Assembly: GCA_030590405.1 (NCBI GenBank)
Contig: JAUUYO010000001.1
Coordinates: 1-34,175 of the forward strand
DNA: 34,175 nucleotides
Direction of reading: 5' to 3'
Origin: Kangiellaceae bacterium
GTDB taxonomy: Bacteria > Pseudomonadota > Gammaproteobacteria > Enterobacterales > Kangiellaceae
In this document: in pieces, positions 8,371 through 15,482 of the stretch
Position numbering within the stretch: position 1 is the stretch's first letter
How the letters are laid out: each line of letters starts with the position of its first letter
The notes under the pieces: generated by a model
Databases searched by the model: none
Seen by the model: only the letters and a program-made list of their open reading frames with translations
Told to the model about the DNA's origin: nothing
Translations under genes and position numbers: made by a program

Positions 8371-9255
8371 ATGAAAGTAGCAGAAATAAGCTTTTTTGAT
8401 TGGAAAGATCGCTTTAACGATGAAGAGTCCTGTCGCCGTTATTTAAAAGAATTGAAATGGCAAAATGGGTTTATTTGTCCTCGTTGTGGTCATGATCATT
8501 CCCACTATATTACGACTCGTCAACTCTATCAGTGCAGTGGTTGCCAACACGAAACTTCGGTCACTGCTGGAACCCTTTTCCACCGAAGTCATTTATCTTT
8601 ACAAAAGTGGTTTTGGGCGGTGTATTTTGTTGGCTCAGATAAAGGAAGTATCTCTGCCGTCCGGCTGAGTAAATTGATCGATGTACATTGGCGTACCGCT
8701 CGACTCGTGTTAAAAAAGCTCCGTAAAGCCATGGGAAACAAGGATAGTCTATACACTTTACATGGTATTGTTGAGGTTGATGATGCGCTTGTGGGCGGTA
8801 AACGTAGCGGTAAAAGAGGTCGTGGCGCAGAAGGTAAAACACCCATCATCATCGCTTGCGAAAGCAATGATAAAAGTGCGGGGTTTATTGCGATGAAAGC
8901 AGTTGAAAGCATCAATCATAAAACAGTCAAAAGCTTTATTGAAAAAAACATATCGAAAGATCAAATTGTCCATAGCGATGCATTATCCGCTCTTAATATT
9001 ATTAGTGAAATTCAACAGCATGAAGCAAGAGTTACGCCTGCAAATAAAGTGGATGGTTGGTTACCTTGGGTGCATATTGCCATAGGCAACTTAAAAACAT
9101 TTTTGTTGGGTACTTTTCATGGTGTTTCTGGAAAATACTTGCAAGAATACCTGGATGAATTCTGTTATCGCTTTAATCGACGGTTTTTTGAAAAAGAAAT
9201 TCCTAACCGTTTGTTAAACTTGGCGATTATTCATTCACCCTTACAATCGTTATGA
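8371..9255 (+). CDS. IS1595-family transposase
   Basis: A 294-residue DDE-type transposase. The N-terminal zinc ribbon has C36-PRC39 and C55-SGC58. A helix-turn-helix-like stretch (about 92-120) precedes the RNase H-like catalytic core, with VEVD137DALVGGK and HSD203ALSALN as the first two acidic positions. H235 and N240 lie in the third motif region (WVHIAIGNLKTF), as in IS1595 members where an H/N pair replaces a simple E. The ORF is intact with a good AAGGG ribosome site nine nt ahead of ATG. Its stop codon lies inside the right terminal repeat. The element is probably still able to produce transposase. Confidence 0.95.
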   Translation: MKVAEISFFDWKDRFNDEESCRRYLKELKWQNGFICPRCGHDHSHYITTRQLYQCSGCQHETSVTAGTLFHRSHLSLQKWFWAVYFVGSDKGSISAVRLSKLIDVHWRTARLVLKKLRKAMGNKDSLYTLHGIVEVDDALVGGKRSGKRGRGAEGKTPIIIACESNDKSAGFIAMKAVESINHKTVKSFIEKNISKDQIVHSDALSALNIISEIQQHEARVTPANKVDGWLPWVHIAIGNLKTFLLGTFHGVSGKYLQEYLDEFCYRFNRRFFEKEIPNRLLNLAIIHSPLQSL

Positions 9256-9276
9256 GTTAAATGCAGAGGCATGAAA
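9253..9276 (-). repeat. right terminal inverted repeat of the IS1595 element
   Basis: Exact reverse complement of the left repeat. It supplies both the transposase stop codon (TGA at 9253) and an ATG (9271) that opens the truncated reading frame downstream. Confidence 0.92.
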
Positions 9277-9621
9277 GCGAATGTAAAAGCATTGATAGAG
9301 TTTATTGCTTATGGTATGCGCTATGTCTTCCCTGCTAAGCCAGCAGAGATAACCAGAGGCATTACAACTTCCATTGCTGCGCCAGTGCTTCAAGGGCAAC
9401 TAATGACTTCTGGCGACTTACCACCGATTTGGCCAGACGCAAAAGGTAATACCAAAGGCGTAGCCATAGAACCACTCCACAAAAATATCAGGTTAGCGGT
9501 AAATAATGACGCCGTGTTATATGCCATGTTAGCCCTTACCGACGCTATTCGTATTGGACAGCCAAGAGAGCGAAATTTGGCATTAGATAAACTCAACCTG
9601 TTAATTAAGGAATTACAATGA
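9271..9621 (+). pseudogene. headless regulator/antitoxin-like gene cut by the IS
   Basis: An ORF of 116 codons whose ATG lies in the IS terminal repeat. The protein (NVKALIEFIAYGMRYVFPAKPAEITRGITTS, then LPPIWPDAKGNTKGVAIEPLH, ending LALTDAIRIGQPRERNLALDKL) resembles the C-terminal domain of a family whose members, as I recall, carry an N-terminal helix-turn-helix and are encoded directly before a nucleotidyltransferase. That N-terminal part is absent here. None of the three plus frames of 8188-8297, left of the IS, encodes it, so the 5' end was deleted and not merely interrupted. The fragment could be translated from the IS-derived ATG, but without its DNA-binding domain. The family match is from memory. 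Confidence 0.7.
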
Positions 9622-9646
9622 GCGGCAGAATTGATGAGTCAGTTAA

Positions 9647-10342
9647 ATGATGAATAACATTAATTTGCAACGTCAGATGGTTGAAACTGTCGCTCGTGCT
9701 CTTGGCGATGACTTGTTAGAACAGGTAGTCTTTGTTGGCGGTTGCACAACCGGTTTGTTAGTGACGGATGACTTTACCAAGGAGCAGATCCGCTATACCG
9801 AAGATGTCGACCTGATAGTTCATGTGATTGGCAAAGGTGAATGGTATCAACTGCAACAGAAATTGAGAGACAAGGGATTTAGTGAGGATATGGAGTCTTC
9901 TAACAATGTGATCTGCAGAATGTTGTTAGACGAATTGAAGGTAGACTTTATGCCTGATGACCCAGAGATTTTGAGCTTTAGTAATCGCTGGTATCCCAGA
10001 GTACTGGAAACGGCAAATCTATATCAAATTACCGATGAGCTAACAATTAGATTGATAAGACCCGAATATTTCATCACTACAAAAATTGAGGCATATAAAA
10101 ATTATGGAAATAATGATGTCCTGTCTAGTCACGATATAGAAGACTTGCTTAACCTATTTGATGGACGCGTTGAACTTGTCGATGAAATTAAGGCGGCTAA
10201 TAAAGAAGTACAAATATTTATTAGTGAAGAGCTGGCGAAGTTAGTTTCAGATGATAACTTTGAATATGCAGTGCAGAGCTCCTCAAATAGTGACACAGAT
10301 AGAGAAAATTTAATATTCGAACGATTAGAGTTGTGTATTTAG
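9647..10342 (+). CDS. nucleotidyltransferase-fold protein (AbiEii-like toxin candidate)
   Basis: A 231-residue protein with the polymerase-beta-type nucleotidyltransferase signature: FVGGCTTG (residues 29-36), then the metal-binding D53-V-D55 in TEDVDLIV. A later acidic strand (ELKVDFMPDD) and the helix YFITTKIEAYKNYGNNDVLSSHDIEDLLNLFDGR are typical of the minimal AbiEii/MNT-like group, which modifies RNA or protein in toxin-antitoxin pairs. Nothing here proves the substrate. Two in-frame ATGs stand at 9647 and 9650. The gene follows its presumed regulator by 25 nt, with a ten-codon ORF (from ATG 9618) overlapping both. Since the regulator has lost its N-terminus while this gene is whole, either the pair is inactive or this protein is tolerated alone. 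Confidence 0.8.
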   Translation: MMNNINLQRQMVETVARALGDDLLEQVVFVGGCTTGLLVTDDFTKEQIRYTEDVDLIVHVIGKGEWYQLQQKLRDKGFSEDMESSNNVICRMLLDELKVDFMPDDPEILSFSNRWYPRVLETANLYQITDELTIRLIRPEYFITTKIEAYKNYGNNDVLSSHDIEDLLNLFDGRVELVDEIKAANKEVQIFISEELAKLVSDDNFEYAVQSSSNSDTDRENLIFERLELCI

Positions 10343-10383
10343 ACCATTGCCTTGGAAAATAAGGTAGTGAATCAGCAAATTAA

Positions 10384-10412
10384 ATAATGGACCAAAGGGA
10401 GCCGTTCATTAT
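10384..10412 (+). terminator. weak hairpin after the nucleotidyltransferase gene
   Basis: ATAATGGAC and GTTCATTAT form a 9-bp stem (one G-T pair) around an 11-nt loop. No T tract follows, so termination is uncertain. Confidence 0.3.
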
Positions 10413-10493
10413 CTTACCTCCTTGATTATAGCTTGCACCAAAACACAAGAGCCATTAACCTCAAGCTATCTATTAATTTAATGCTTATATCCT

Positions 10494-11489
10494 ATGTTCC
10501 CATTATCTGTTCTTGACCTGGTCCCCGTAAAAATTGATAAAACACCAACAGAGGCATTAACTGAATCTCTGGAATTAGCGCAACACGCTGATGCACTAGG
10601 CTACTTGCGGTATTGGGTAGCAGAACATCATAATATGGTTGGTATAGCCAGTGCAGCAACTTCTGTTGTTATTGGTTATTTAGCGGCCGGGACTAAAAAC
10701 ATCAGAATTGGAGCGGGCGGCGTCATGCTTCCTAACCATTCGCCTTTAATCATTGCTGAGCAGTTTGGTACTTTAGAGTCACTATATCCTAATAGAATAG
10801 ACCTTGGTTTAGGCAGAGCGCCCGGAACCGATCAATTGACATGGCGAGCTCTTCGTAGAGATCCAAGATCTTCCGAGCAATTTCCACAAGATGTTCAAGA
10901 ACTACAATACTATTTTGCTCCCGTAAAAGAAGGTCAGGCCGTTCAAGCTGTGCCGGGTGGCAACTTAAATGTACCCCTTTGGATGTTAGGTTCCAGTTTA
11001 TTTGGTGCGCAATTGGCGGCTCAACTGGGCTTACCTTATGCCTTTGCTTCACATTTTGCTCCGGCATCCCTTGGTCAAGCTTTTGAACAATACCGCCATC
11101 TATTTAAGCCATCCAGTCAATTGAAAAAACCTTATGCTATGCCATGTATCTCCGTGATTGTGGCAGATACCGACGAGGGGGCTGAACATTTATTCACGAG
11201 TATGCAGCAGCGTTTTTTAGCTATGATTAGAAATCAACGCGGCAAATTATTACCCCCCATTGATGATATTGAAAACTGCTGGAATCCAATGGAAAAAGCA
11301 CAGGTTGAAAGCATGCTAAGTTGTGCTTTTATAGGGAGTCCGACAACCGTGAAAGAGAAACTTCAACACTTTATTAATAGAACTCAAGCCGATGAATTAA
11401 TAGTGAGCGCTGGCATTTTTGATCAAAGCGCCAGATTGTATTCTTACGAATTATTAGCGGACATTGGTAGGCAATTGGTACATGCATAA
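10494..11489 (+). CDS. luciferase-like flavin-dependent oxidoreductase (YhbW-like)
   Basis: A 331-residue protein of the bacterial luciferase-like monooxygenase (LLM) superfamily, a flavin-dependent TIM barrel. It closely follows the E. coli YhbW pattern: SVLDLVPV at the start, ALGYLRYWVAEHHNM (about 36-50), IRIGAGGVMLPNHSPLIIAEQFGTLE (about 73-98), LYPNRIDLGLGRAPGTD and PLWMLGSS. The substrate of this branch is not established. ATG 10494 has no clear Shine-Dalgarno sequence, but the family N-terminus begins right here. It is monocistronic, convergent with topB. Confidence 0.92.
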   Translation: MFPLSVLDLVPVKIDKTPTEALTESLELAQHADALGYLRYWVAEHHNMVGIASAATSVVIGYLAAGTKNIRIGAGGVMLPNHSPLIIAEQFGTLESLYPNRIDLGLGRAPGTDQLTWRALRRDPRSSEQFPQDVQELQYYFAPVKEGQAVQAVPGGNLNVPLWMLGSSLFGAQLAAQLGLPYAFASHFAPASLGQAFEQYRHLFKPSSQLKKPYAMPCISVIVADTDEGAEHLFTSMQQRFLAMIRNQRGKLLPPIDDIENCWNPMEKAQVESMLSCAFIGSPTTVKEKLQHFINRTQADELIVSAGIFDQSARLYSYELLADIGRQLVHA

Positions 11490-11493
11490 AATT

Positions 11494-11513
11494 CTTAATA
11501 AGGTTAAGTTTTT
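11494..11513 (+). terminator. possible short terminator after the flavin oxidoreductase gene
   Basis: CTTAA-TAAGG-TTAAG followed by TTTTT, immediately after the stop codon. The stem has only five bp and is AT-rich. Confidence 0.3.
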
Positions 11514-11546
11514 CCATGGCTACTAAATTATTGCTCATGCTGAAAA

Positions 11547-13502
11547 TTATTTTTTAGTTTTCTTCTTGTTGTACTTTTTCTTTTTGAATGTCTTTCTTTC
11601 ACCTTCGCCTTTTAGAGCTGAAAACTCACCAGAATCCACCAGTGGTATCAATTCATTTAATCGCCCTAACAATCCACTCATAAAATCTTGATAACTCATC
11701 TGGCTCTGACTGATTGCCGATAATTGTGATTCCCATTGCGCGGTCATATCAGGAAGTGTTGCTGTCTCTGGCAAGCTACTAATCAATTTTCGCCCGATTA
11801 GAGTTGATACGATTTGTTTACCCTGACGTTTTAAGTATTGACGATTAAAAAGTAATTCGATAATACCAGCCCGTGTGGCTTCGGTTCCCAGACCATCGGT
11901 TTCTCTTAATATTTTCCTGATTTCTGGTTTTTTCACATAGCGACCAATACCTGTCATTGCTGCGAGTAGTGTCGCATCAGTAAAGTATTTTGGGGGTGTT
12001 GTTTGTTTATCTAAGAGGCTAGCGTCTTCGCACGTTAATACATCGCCTTTACTGAGTGAAGGCAGTGACTTTTGTAATTCAGAGTCCTGTAATTCTAAAT
12101 TTCCATCTGAATTAAGGTTGTTTTTTTTGCTATCTGACTTTTTCTCAAAGAGTTTTTTCCATCCTGGTTCTAATGGTTGTTTGGCTTTGGCGATGAAATG
12201 ACCGCCCGCTATTTCGAGAGTAATTTGTTTTTCTTCAAATTGGTAGGCGGGATAGAATTGGATTAAGTATTGACGGGCAATCAATTCGTAAATATTCGCT
12301 TCAAAAGGGTTAAGTCGAGTGGCATCGAGTTTTCTAGCGGTTGGAATAATCGCATGGTGCGCTTCAATTTTTTTGTCATTCCAGGTTTTGCTGACAAGTG
12401 ACAGATCCGCTTCGGAAACCGACGTGGATAACTTATTGCAAACAAACGAGATAGCCGAGGTTACGGCATTTGCTTGTTTTAGATGTTCAGTCGGTAAAAA
12501 TCGACAATCTGATCGAGGATAAGTAATTAGCTTATGTTTTTCATAAAGGCTCTGACAAGTATCCAACACTTGTTTAGCGCTCATTGTAAATCGTTTCGCC
12601 GCATCTATTTGCAGCGATGATAGATTATAGGGTAAAGGCGCTGGCTGCTGCTTTCGTTTTTGAAGGCAACTTAAAACAGTTGCAGGTTGACCTTTTATAC
12701 GACGTGCAACATTTTCAGCTAAGGAGCGAGACAACACTCGTCCTTCGTCATCTTGATAGGGAAGGCATGTCTCACTCGGTAGCCACTTGGCTTTAAAAGT
12801 TTCATTTTGAGAAGTCGTTAGATGTGCCCAAACCTGATAATAATCCTTACTAATAAAGTTTTCTATTTCTAAATCTCGTGTTACCACCAATCCTAACAAC
12901 GGCGTTTGTACGCGTCCCACCGATAAAACACCGTTGTAACCCGCTTTGGAACCTTGAATAGTACAAAGTCTTGTCATATTCATACCATAAAGCCAATCCG
13001 CCCGTGAACGCGCTAAGGCTGATGTCGACAAAGGAATAAACTCTTTATTACTTCGCAAAGTATTAAGCGCGCGTGTAACTGCAGGTAAGTTTAAATCATT
13101 TATCAAACAGCGCTGCACCGTCTTTTTTTTTCGGGCAGATACTTTGAAATAGTTTATTACTTCATCCACGAGCAATTGCCCTTCTCGATCAGGATCGCCA
13201 ACATGAACGATTTGTGTCGACTCTTTAACTAATTTACGTAAAACAGTTAATTGCTTGCGGGTTTGAGTTTTAGGAATTAGTTTCCAAACATCCGGGGTAA
13301 TCGGTAAGTGTTCAAGCCGCCACTTCTTATAAGCGTCATCGTAAGCATCTGGTTCGGCTTGTTCAAGCAAGTGACCAATACACCAACTCACTACATCACC
13401 ATTAGCTAAGTGAATACAACCATCTTGCTTTTTGTGAGGTTTCGGTAGTGCCTCAGCAAGCGCACGACCAAGGCTAGGTTTTTCGGCGATGTAGAGAATC
13501 AT
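11547..13502 (-). CDS. topB: DNA topoisomerase III
   Basis: A type IA topoisomerase that decatenates and relaxes DNA through a 5'-phosphotyrosine link. The 651-residue protein has the TOPRIM domain (ILYIAEKPSLGRALAEALP at the N-terminus, metal-binding D103-P-D105-R-E in VGDPDREGQ), the SVGRVQTP motif near residue 194, and the catalytic Tyr328 in LITYPRSDCRFLP, the same position as in E. coli TopB (653 residues). The C-terminus is a basic tail (KTFKKKKYNKKKTKK) without zinc fingers, as expected for TopB rather than TopA. GGGAG lies 6 nt ahead of the ATG. A near-palindrome lies 48-66 nt upstream of the start codon. Confidence 0.97.
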   Translation of the reverse strand: MILYIAEKPSLGRALAEALPKPHKKQDGCIHLANGDVVSWCIGHLLEQAEPDAYDDAYKKWRLEHLPITPDVWKLIPKTQTRKQLTVLRKLVKESTQIVHVGDPDREGQLLVDEVINYFKVSARKKKTVQRCLINDLNLPAVTRALNTLRSNKEFIPLSTSALARSRADWLYGMNMTRLCTIQGSKAGYNGVLSVGRVQTPLLGLVVTRDLEIENFISKDYYQVWAHLTTSQNETFKAKWLPSETCLPYQDDEGRVLSRSLAENVARRIKGQPATVLSCLQKRKQQPAPLPYNLSSLQIDAAKRFTMSAKQVLDTCQSLYEKHKLITYPRSDCRFLPTEHLKQANAVTSAISFVCNKLSTSVSEADLSLVSKTWNDKKIEAHHAIIPTARKLDATRLNPFEANIYELIARQYLIQFYPAYQFEEKQITLEIAGGHFIAKAKQPLEPGWKKLFEKKSDSKKNNLNSDGNLELQDSELQKSLPSLSKGDVLTCEDASLLDKQTTPPKYFTDATLLAAMTGIGRYVKKPEIRKILRETDGLGTEATRAGIIELLFNRQYLKRQGKQIVSTLIGRKLISSLPETATLPDMTAQWESQLSAISQSQMSYQDFMSGLLGRLNELIPLVDSGEFSALKGEGERKTFKKKKYNKKKTKK

Positions 13503-13550
13503 TAGGGAGAATAGTTACCTGTTGTAGTTATTGTGGTCATAAAATAAACA

Positions 13551-13568
13551 CTACTTATGCAAGTAGCT
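13551..13568. repeat. second copy of the 18-bp near-palindrome, upstream of topB
   Basis: ACTACTTATGCAAGTAGC differs by one base from 8334-8351 near the IS transposase. It lies where a topB promoter (minus strand) should be and just ahead of the transposase remnant on the plus strand. Flanking sequence is not shared with the IS, so this is not simply a leftover IS end. Confidence 0.55.
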
Positions 13569-13569
13569 T

Positions 13570-13809
13570 ATGTTAACAGTGATCCTTTATGAAATACAGG
13601 TTAATTTATGTTTTTTGAAGCAAATACTAAAGAGAAACCATGGGGGTCACCCATTAGATTTTTTAACTGATTCAAAAGTTAATGAAATACGATGTGTGAT
13701 TAATCGAAATTGGGTGTTAAGGGATGATGTATTTAAGTTAATGCTCGAGAAAGAAAGTGGGATGGATATCATCTTGAATAATCGGGGAGGTTTTCGGTCG
13801 GCTGAGTAA
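13570..13809 (+). pseudogene. C-terminal remnant of a REP-associated tyrosine transposase
   Basis: A 79-codon open stretch whose last 45 or so residues (KVNEIRCVINRNWVLRDDVF, then a Lys/Glu-rich helix and NNRGGFRSAE) resemble the C-terminal end of Y1/IS200-like REP-associated transposases, typically EIRDATNKNWVLGDDRFK. The catalytic HUH and tyrosine regions are missing, and the first 35 residues do not fit the family. In another frame the region opens with MFFEANTKEKPWG and stops shortly after, which suggests frameshift decay. The identification rests on motif memory. Confidence 0.55.
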
Positions 13810-13854
13810 GTGATCTGATCCTCTTAGTTCGACCCTCTTGGTTCTCTTGGTTGA

Positions 13855-13891
13855 AAAATAGTCATGAGGAAAGTGTCGTCATGACTATTTT
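13855..13891. terminator. strong bidirectional terminator hairpin
   Basis: AAAATAGTCATGA and TCATGACTATTTT form a perfect 13-bp stem around an 11-nt loop, with A-rich sequence before and T-rich sequence after. It lies just beyond the stop codons of the transposase remnant (plus) and the beta-barrel remnant (minus), so it could end transcripts from both sides. Confidence 0.8.
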
Positions 13892-13901
13892 AATTTAAAA
13901 C

Positions 13902-14060
13902 CTATGGACGATAAACGACATTGAATTGAAGTGAATCGATAGTATCGCGAACGACATACTCTAAGCGAAGATCAAATTCCTTATTGACTTTGTAACCAAT
14001 ACCACCACCAATCATTAGGCCATCATCATCACCTAAATCTAAACCAAGGCGAGCGACTAA
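13902..14060 (-). pseudogene. C-terminal fragment of an outer-membrane beta-barrel protein
   Basis: The last 50 or so codons (ARLGLDLGDDDGLMIGGGIGYKV, then EFDLRLEYVVRDTIDSLQFNVVYRP) show alternating polar and hydrophobic residues, GGGIGYKV and a final aromatic-containing strand. This is the signature of the last strands of a small OmpA/OmpW-like barrel. Upstream of about 14060 the frame turns into unrelated Cys/Leu residues, and no signal peptide or earlier strands are found, so this is the tail of a destroyed gene. The 76-codon ORF reading through to 14132 starts in non-homologous sequence. The strong hairpin at 13855-13891 is its natural terminator. Confidence 0.65.
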
Positions 14061-14258
14061 CAACAGGCAGGCTAAACATGTATGCAATTGTTGGGGGCAG
14101 GTCCTGACGGAACCCCACGAATAAATATTCAATATTAAAAATCAAGGGGGCAGATCAACTTGCAGTTAAAGCAAGTGTTGATACAAAAACTATCGTTGTT
14201 AATTTACGATAAAAACCTGATTAATATTAAAGAATTATAAGTCTAATGATCATAAATT
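14061..14258. other. intergenic stretch with decayed sequence
   Basis: No intact gene. One plus-strand frame from about 14120 reads LKIKGADQLAVKASVDTKTI and then stops (TAA) near 14207, after the preceding TGA near 14107. It could be the tail of another lost gene, but I cannot name it. No promoter or RNA structure stands out. Confidence 0.4.
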
Positions 14259-15347
14259 TTATTTGTTATAAGAAATACGGTAAATGGCATTGGCATAATC
14301 ATCAGAGACTAACAGGCTGCCATCCTTTAATTCCACGATAGCAACAGGTCTGCCATAGGTTATTTCATTTTGCATAAACCCGGTCATAAAGGGTTCGTAT
14401 TTAATTATTTCAGAGCCTTTTAACGTCACCAAGCCGATTTTATATCCCGATTTTTTACTACGATTCCATGAACCATGTTCAGCAATAAAAAGTTGTTTTT
14501 TGTAGGATGCTGGAAACATTGTTCCCTGATAAAAATGTAGTCCAAGATTGGCAACATGTGCGCCAGTCTTTAAAACAGGAGCTACATAATCTTGTTCTTT
14601 TTTATTTTTAGCAAATGTAGGATCTTTGATGTTACCAGCATGATAAAAAGGAAAGCCATAATGTGAACCAATTTTGGTCACTCGATTTAATTCATCTGAT
14701 GGAATATCATCTCCCATCATGTCTCGGCCATTATCAGTAAACCAAAGTTCTCCAGTGTCTGGATGAAAATCAAATCCGACTGAATTACGAACGCCTTCTG
14801 CCATGACAGTAAGCGCTTTTGTTTTCATGTTGAGTGAAAATATTCTTGCATGCATATCCGTTTTTATTTCACACACGTTACAAGGAGCGCCGATAGGGAA
14901 AATAAGCTCACCTGTCGGGGAAAATCGCAAAAATTTCCATCCGTGGTGGCTCTCTTTGGGAAGTCCAGATAAAAACACCTCGGATATTGGCTTATCCAGA
15001 TTTTTATCAATGTTGGAGAACTTTAAAATACGACTCACTTCTGCTACATAGAGATCGCCATCTTTCCAGGCAATGCCAGACGGCATTTCTAATCCTTTAG
15101 CAACGAGCCAACGTTTATCAGATTTGCCGTCTCCATTTTCATCGAGCAGTGCATAAATATTGCCCGCTTTTCTTGAACCCACATAAACAATGCCTGAGTC
15201 TGATAGTGCCAATTGTCGAGCATTTTTAACATTCTTAGCAAAATAATCTACTTTGAATCCAGCTGGGAGCTTGAGTTGGTTAAGTTTAACTTCTGCTTGC
15301 ACATGATTTGTCAAAAATACCATTGCAATAATTAAGATTATTTTCAT
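14259..15347 (-). CDS. secreted sorbosone-dehydrogenase-like beta-propeller protein
   Basis: A 362-residue protein with a signal peptide (MKIILIIAMVFLTNHVQA, cleavage before Glu19), so periplasmic. The mature part is a six-bladed glucose/sorbosone-dehydrogenase or NHL-type propeller: LPAGFKVDYFAKNVKNARQL, GLEMPSGIAWKDGDLYVAE, GVRNSVGFDFHPDTGELWFTDNGRD, IAEHGSWNRS and YGRPVAIVELKDGSLLVSDD. Proteins of this type are annotated as PQQ-dependent sugar dehydrogenases, but many lack shown activity, so the substrate is open. It has a CNVC pair in blade three. A longer frame begins at 15392, but the start at 15347, with GAG eight nt ahead, gives the clean signal peptide. It diverges from the serine hydrolase gene. 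Confidence 0.88.
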   Translation of the reverse strand: MKIILIIAMVFLTNHVQAEVKLNQLKLPAGFKVDYFAKNVKNARQLALSDSGIVYVGSRKAGNIYALLDENGDGKSDKRWLVAKGLEMPSGIAWKDGDLYVAEVSRILKFSNIDKNLDKPISEVFLSGLPKESHHGWKFLRFSPTGELIFPIGAPCNVCEIKTDMHARIFSLNMKTKALTVMAEGVRNSVGFDFHPDTGELWFTDNGRDMMGDDIPSDELNRVTKIGSHYGFPFYHAGNIKDPTFAKNKKEQDYVAPVLKTGAHVANLGLHFYQGTMFPASYKKQLFIAEHGSWNRSKKSGYKIGLVTLKGSEIIKYEPFMTGFMQNEITYGRPVAIVELKDGSLLVSDDYANAIYRISYNK

Positions 15348-15482
15348 ATCGATTCTCAAATATTGATGAAATGAATCATTTGACCCTAACAAATATCCAC
15401 CTTTCTAGCAATGATGGTTTTTTTATTAATATTAAGGATATGTTACAGTTGTTCTAAATAATAAACAGATAGGCACTTATCT

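Larger units (their letters stand above)
8298..9276 (+). mobile_element. IS1595-family insertion sequence, complete
   Basis: A 979-bp element bounded by 24-bp perfect terminal inverted repeats (8298-8321 and 9253-9276), with one intact transposase gene between. IS1595 elements normally duplicate 8 bp of target. The flanking octamers here (ACATTAGT on the left, GCGAATGT on the right) do not match, and shifting the ends by a few bases does not help. The element abuts a gene that has lost its 5' part, so a deletion or recombination at one end is likely. Confidence 0.9.

Noticed and set aside
8561..8973. Several minus-strand ORFs inside the IS transposase
   Set aside because: Antisense shadows of a conserved transposase; their residues show no family features.
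8298..9276. IS1595 element as a recent clean insertion
   Set aside because: Ends are perfect, but flanking octamers do not match under any shift of a few bases, and the neighbouring gene lacks its 5' part.
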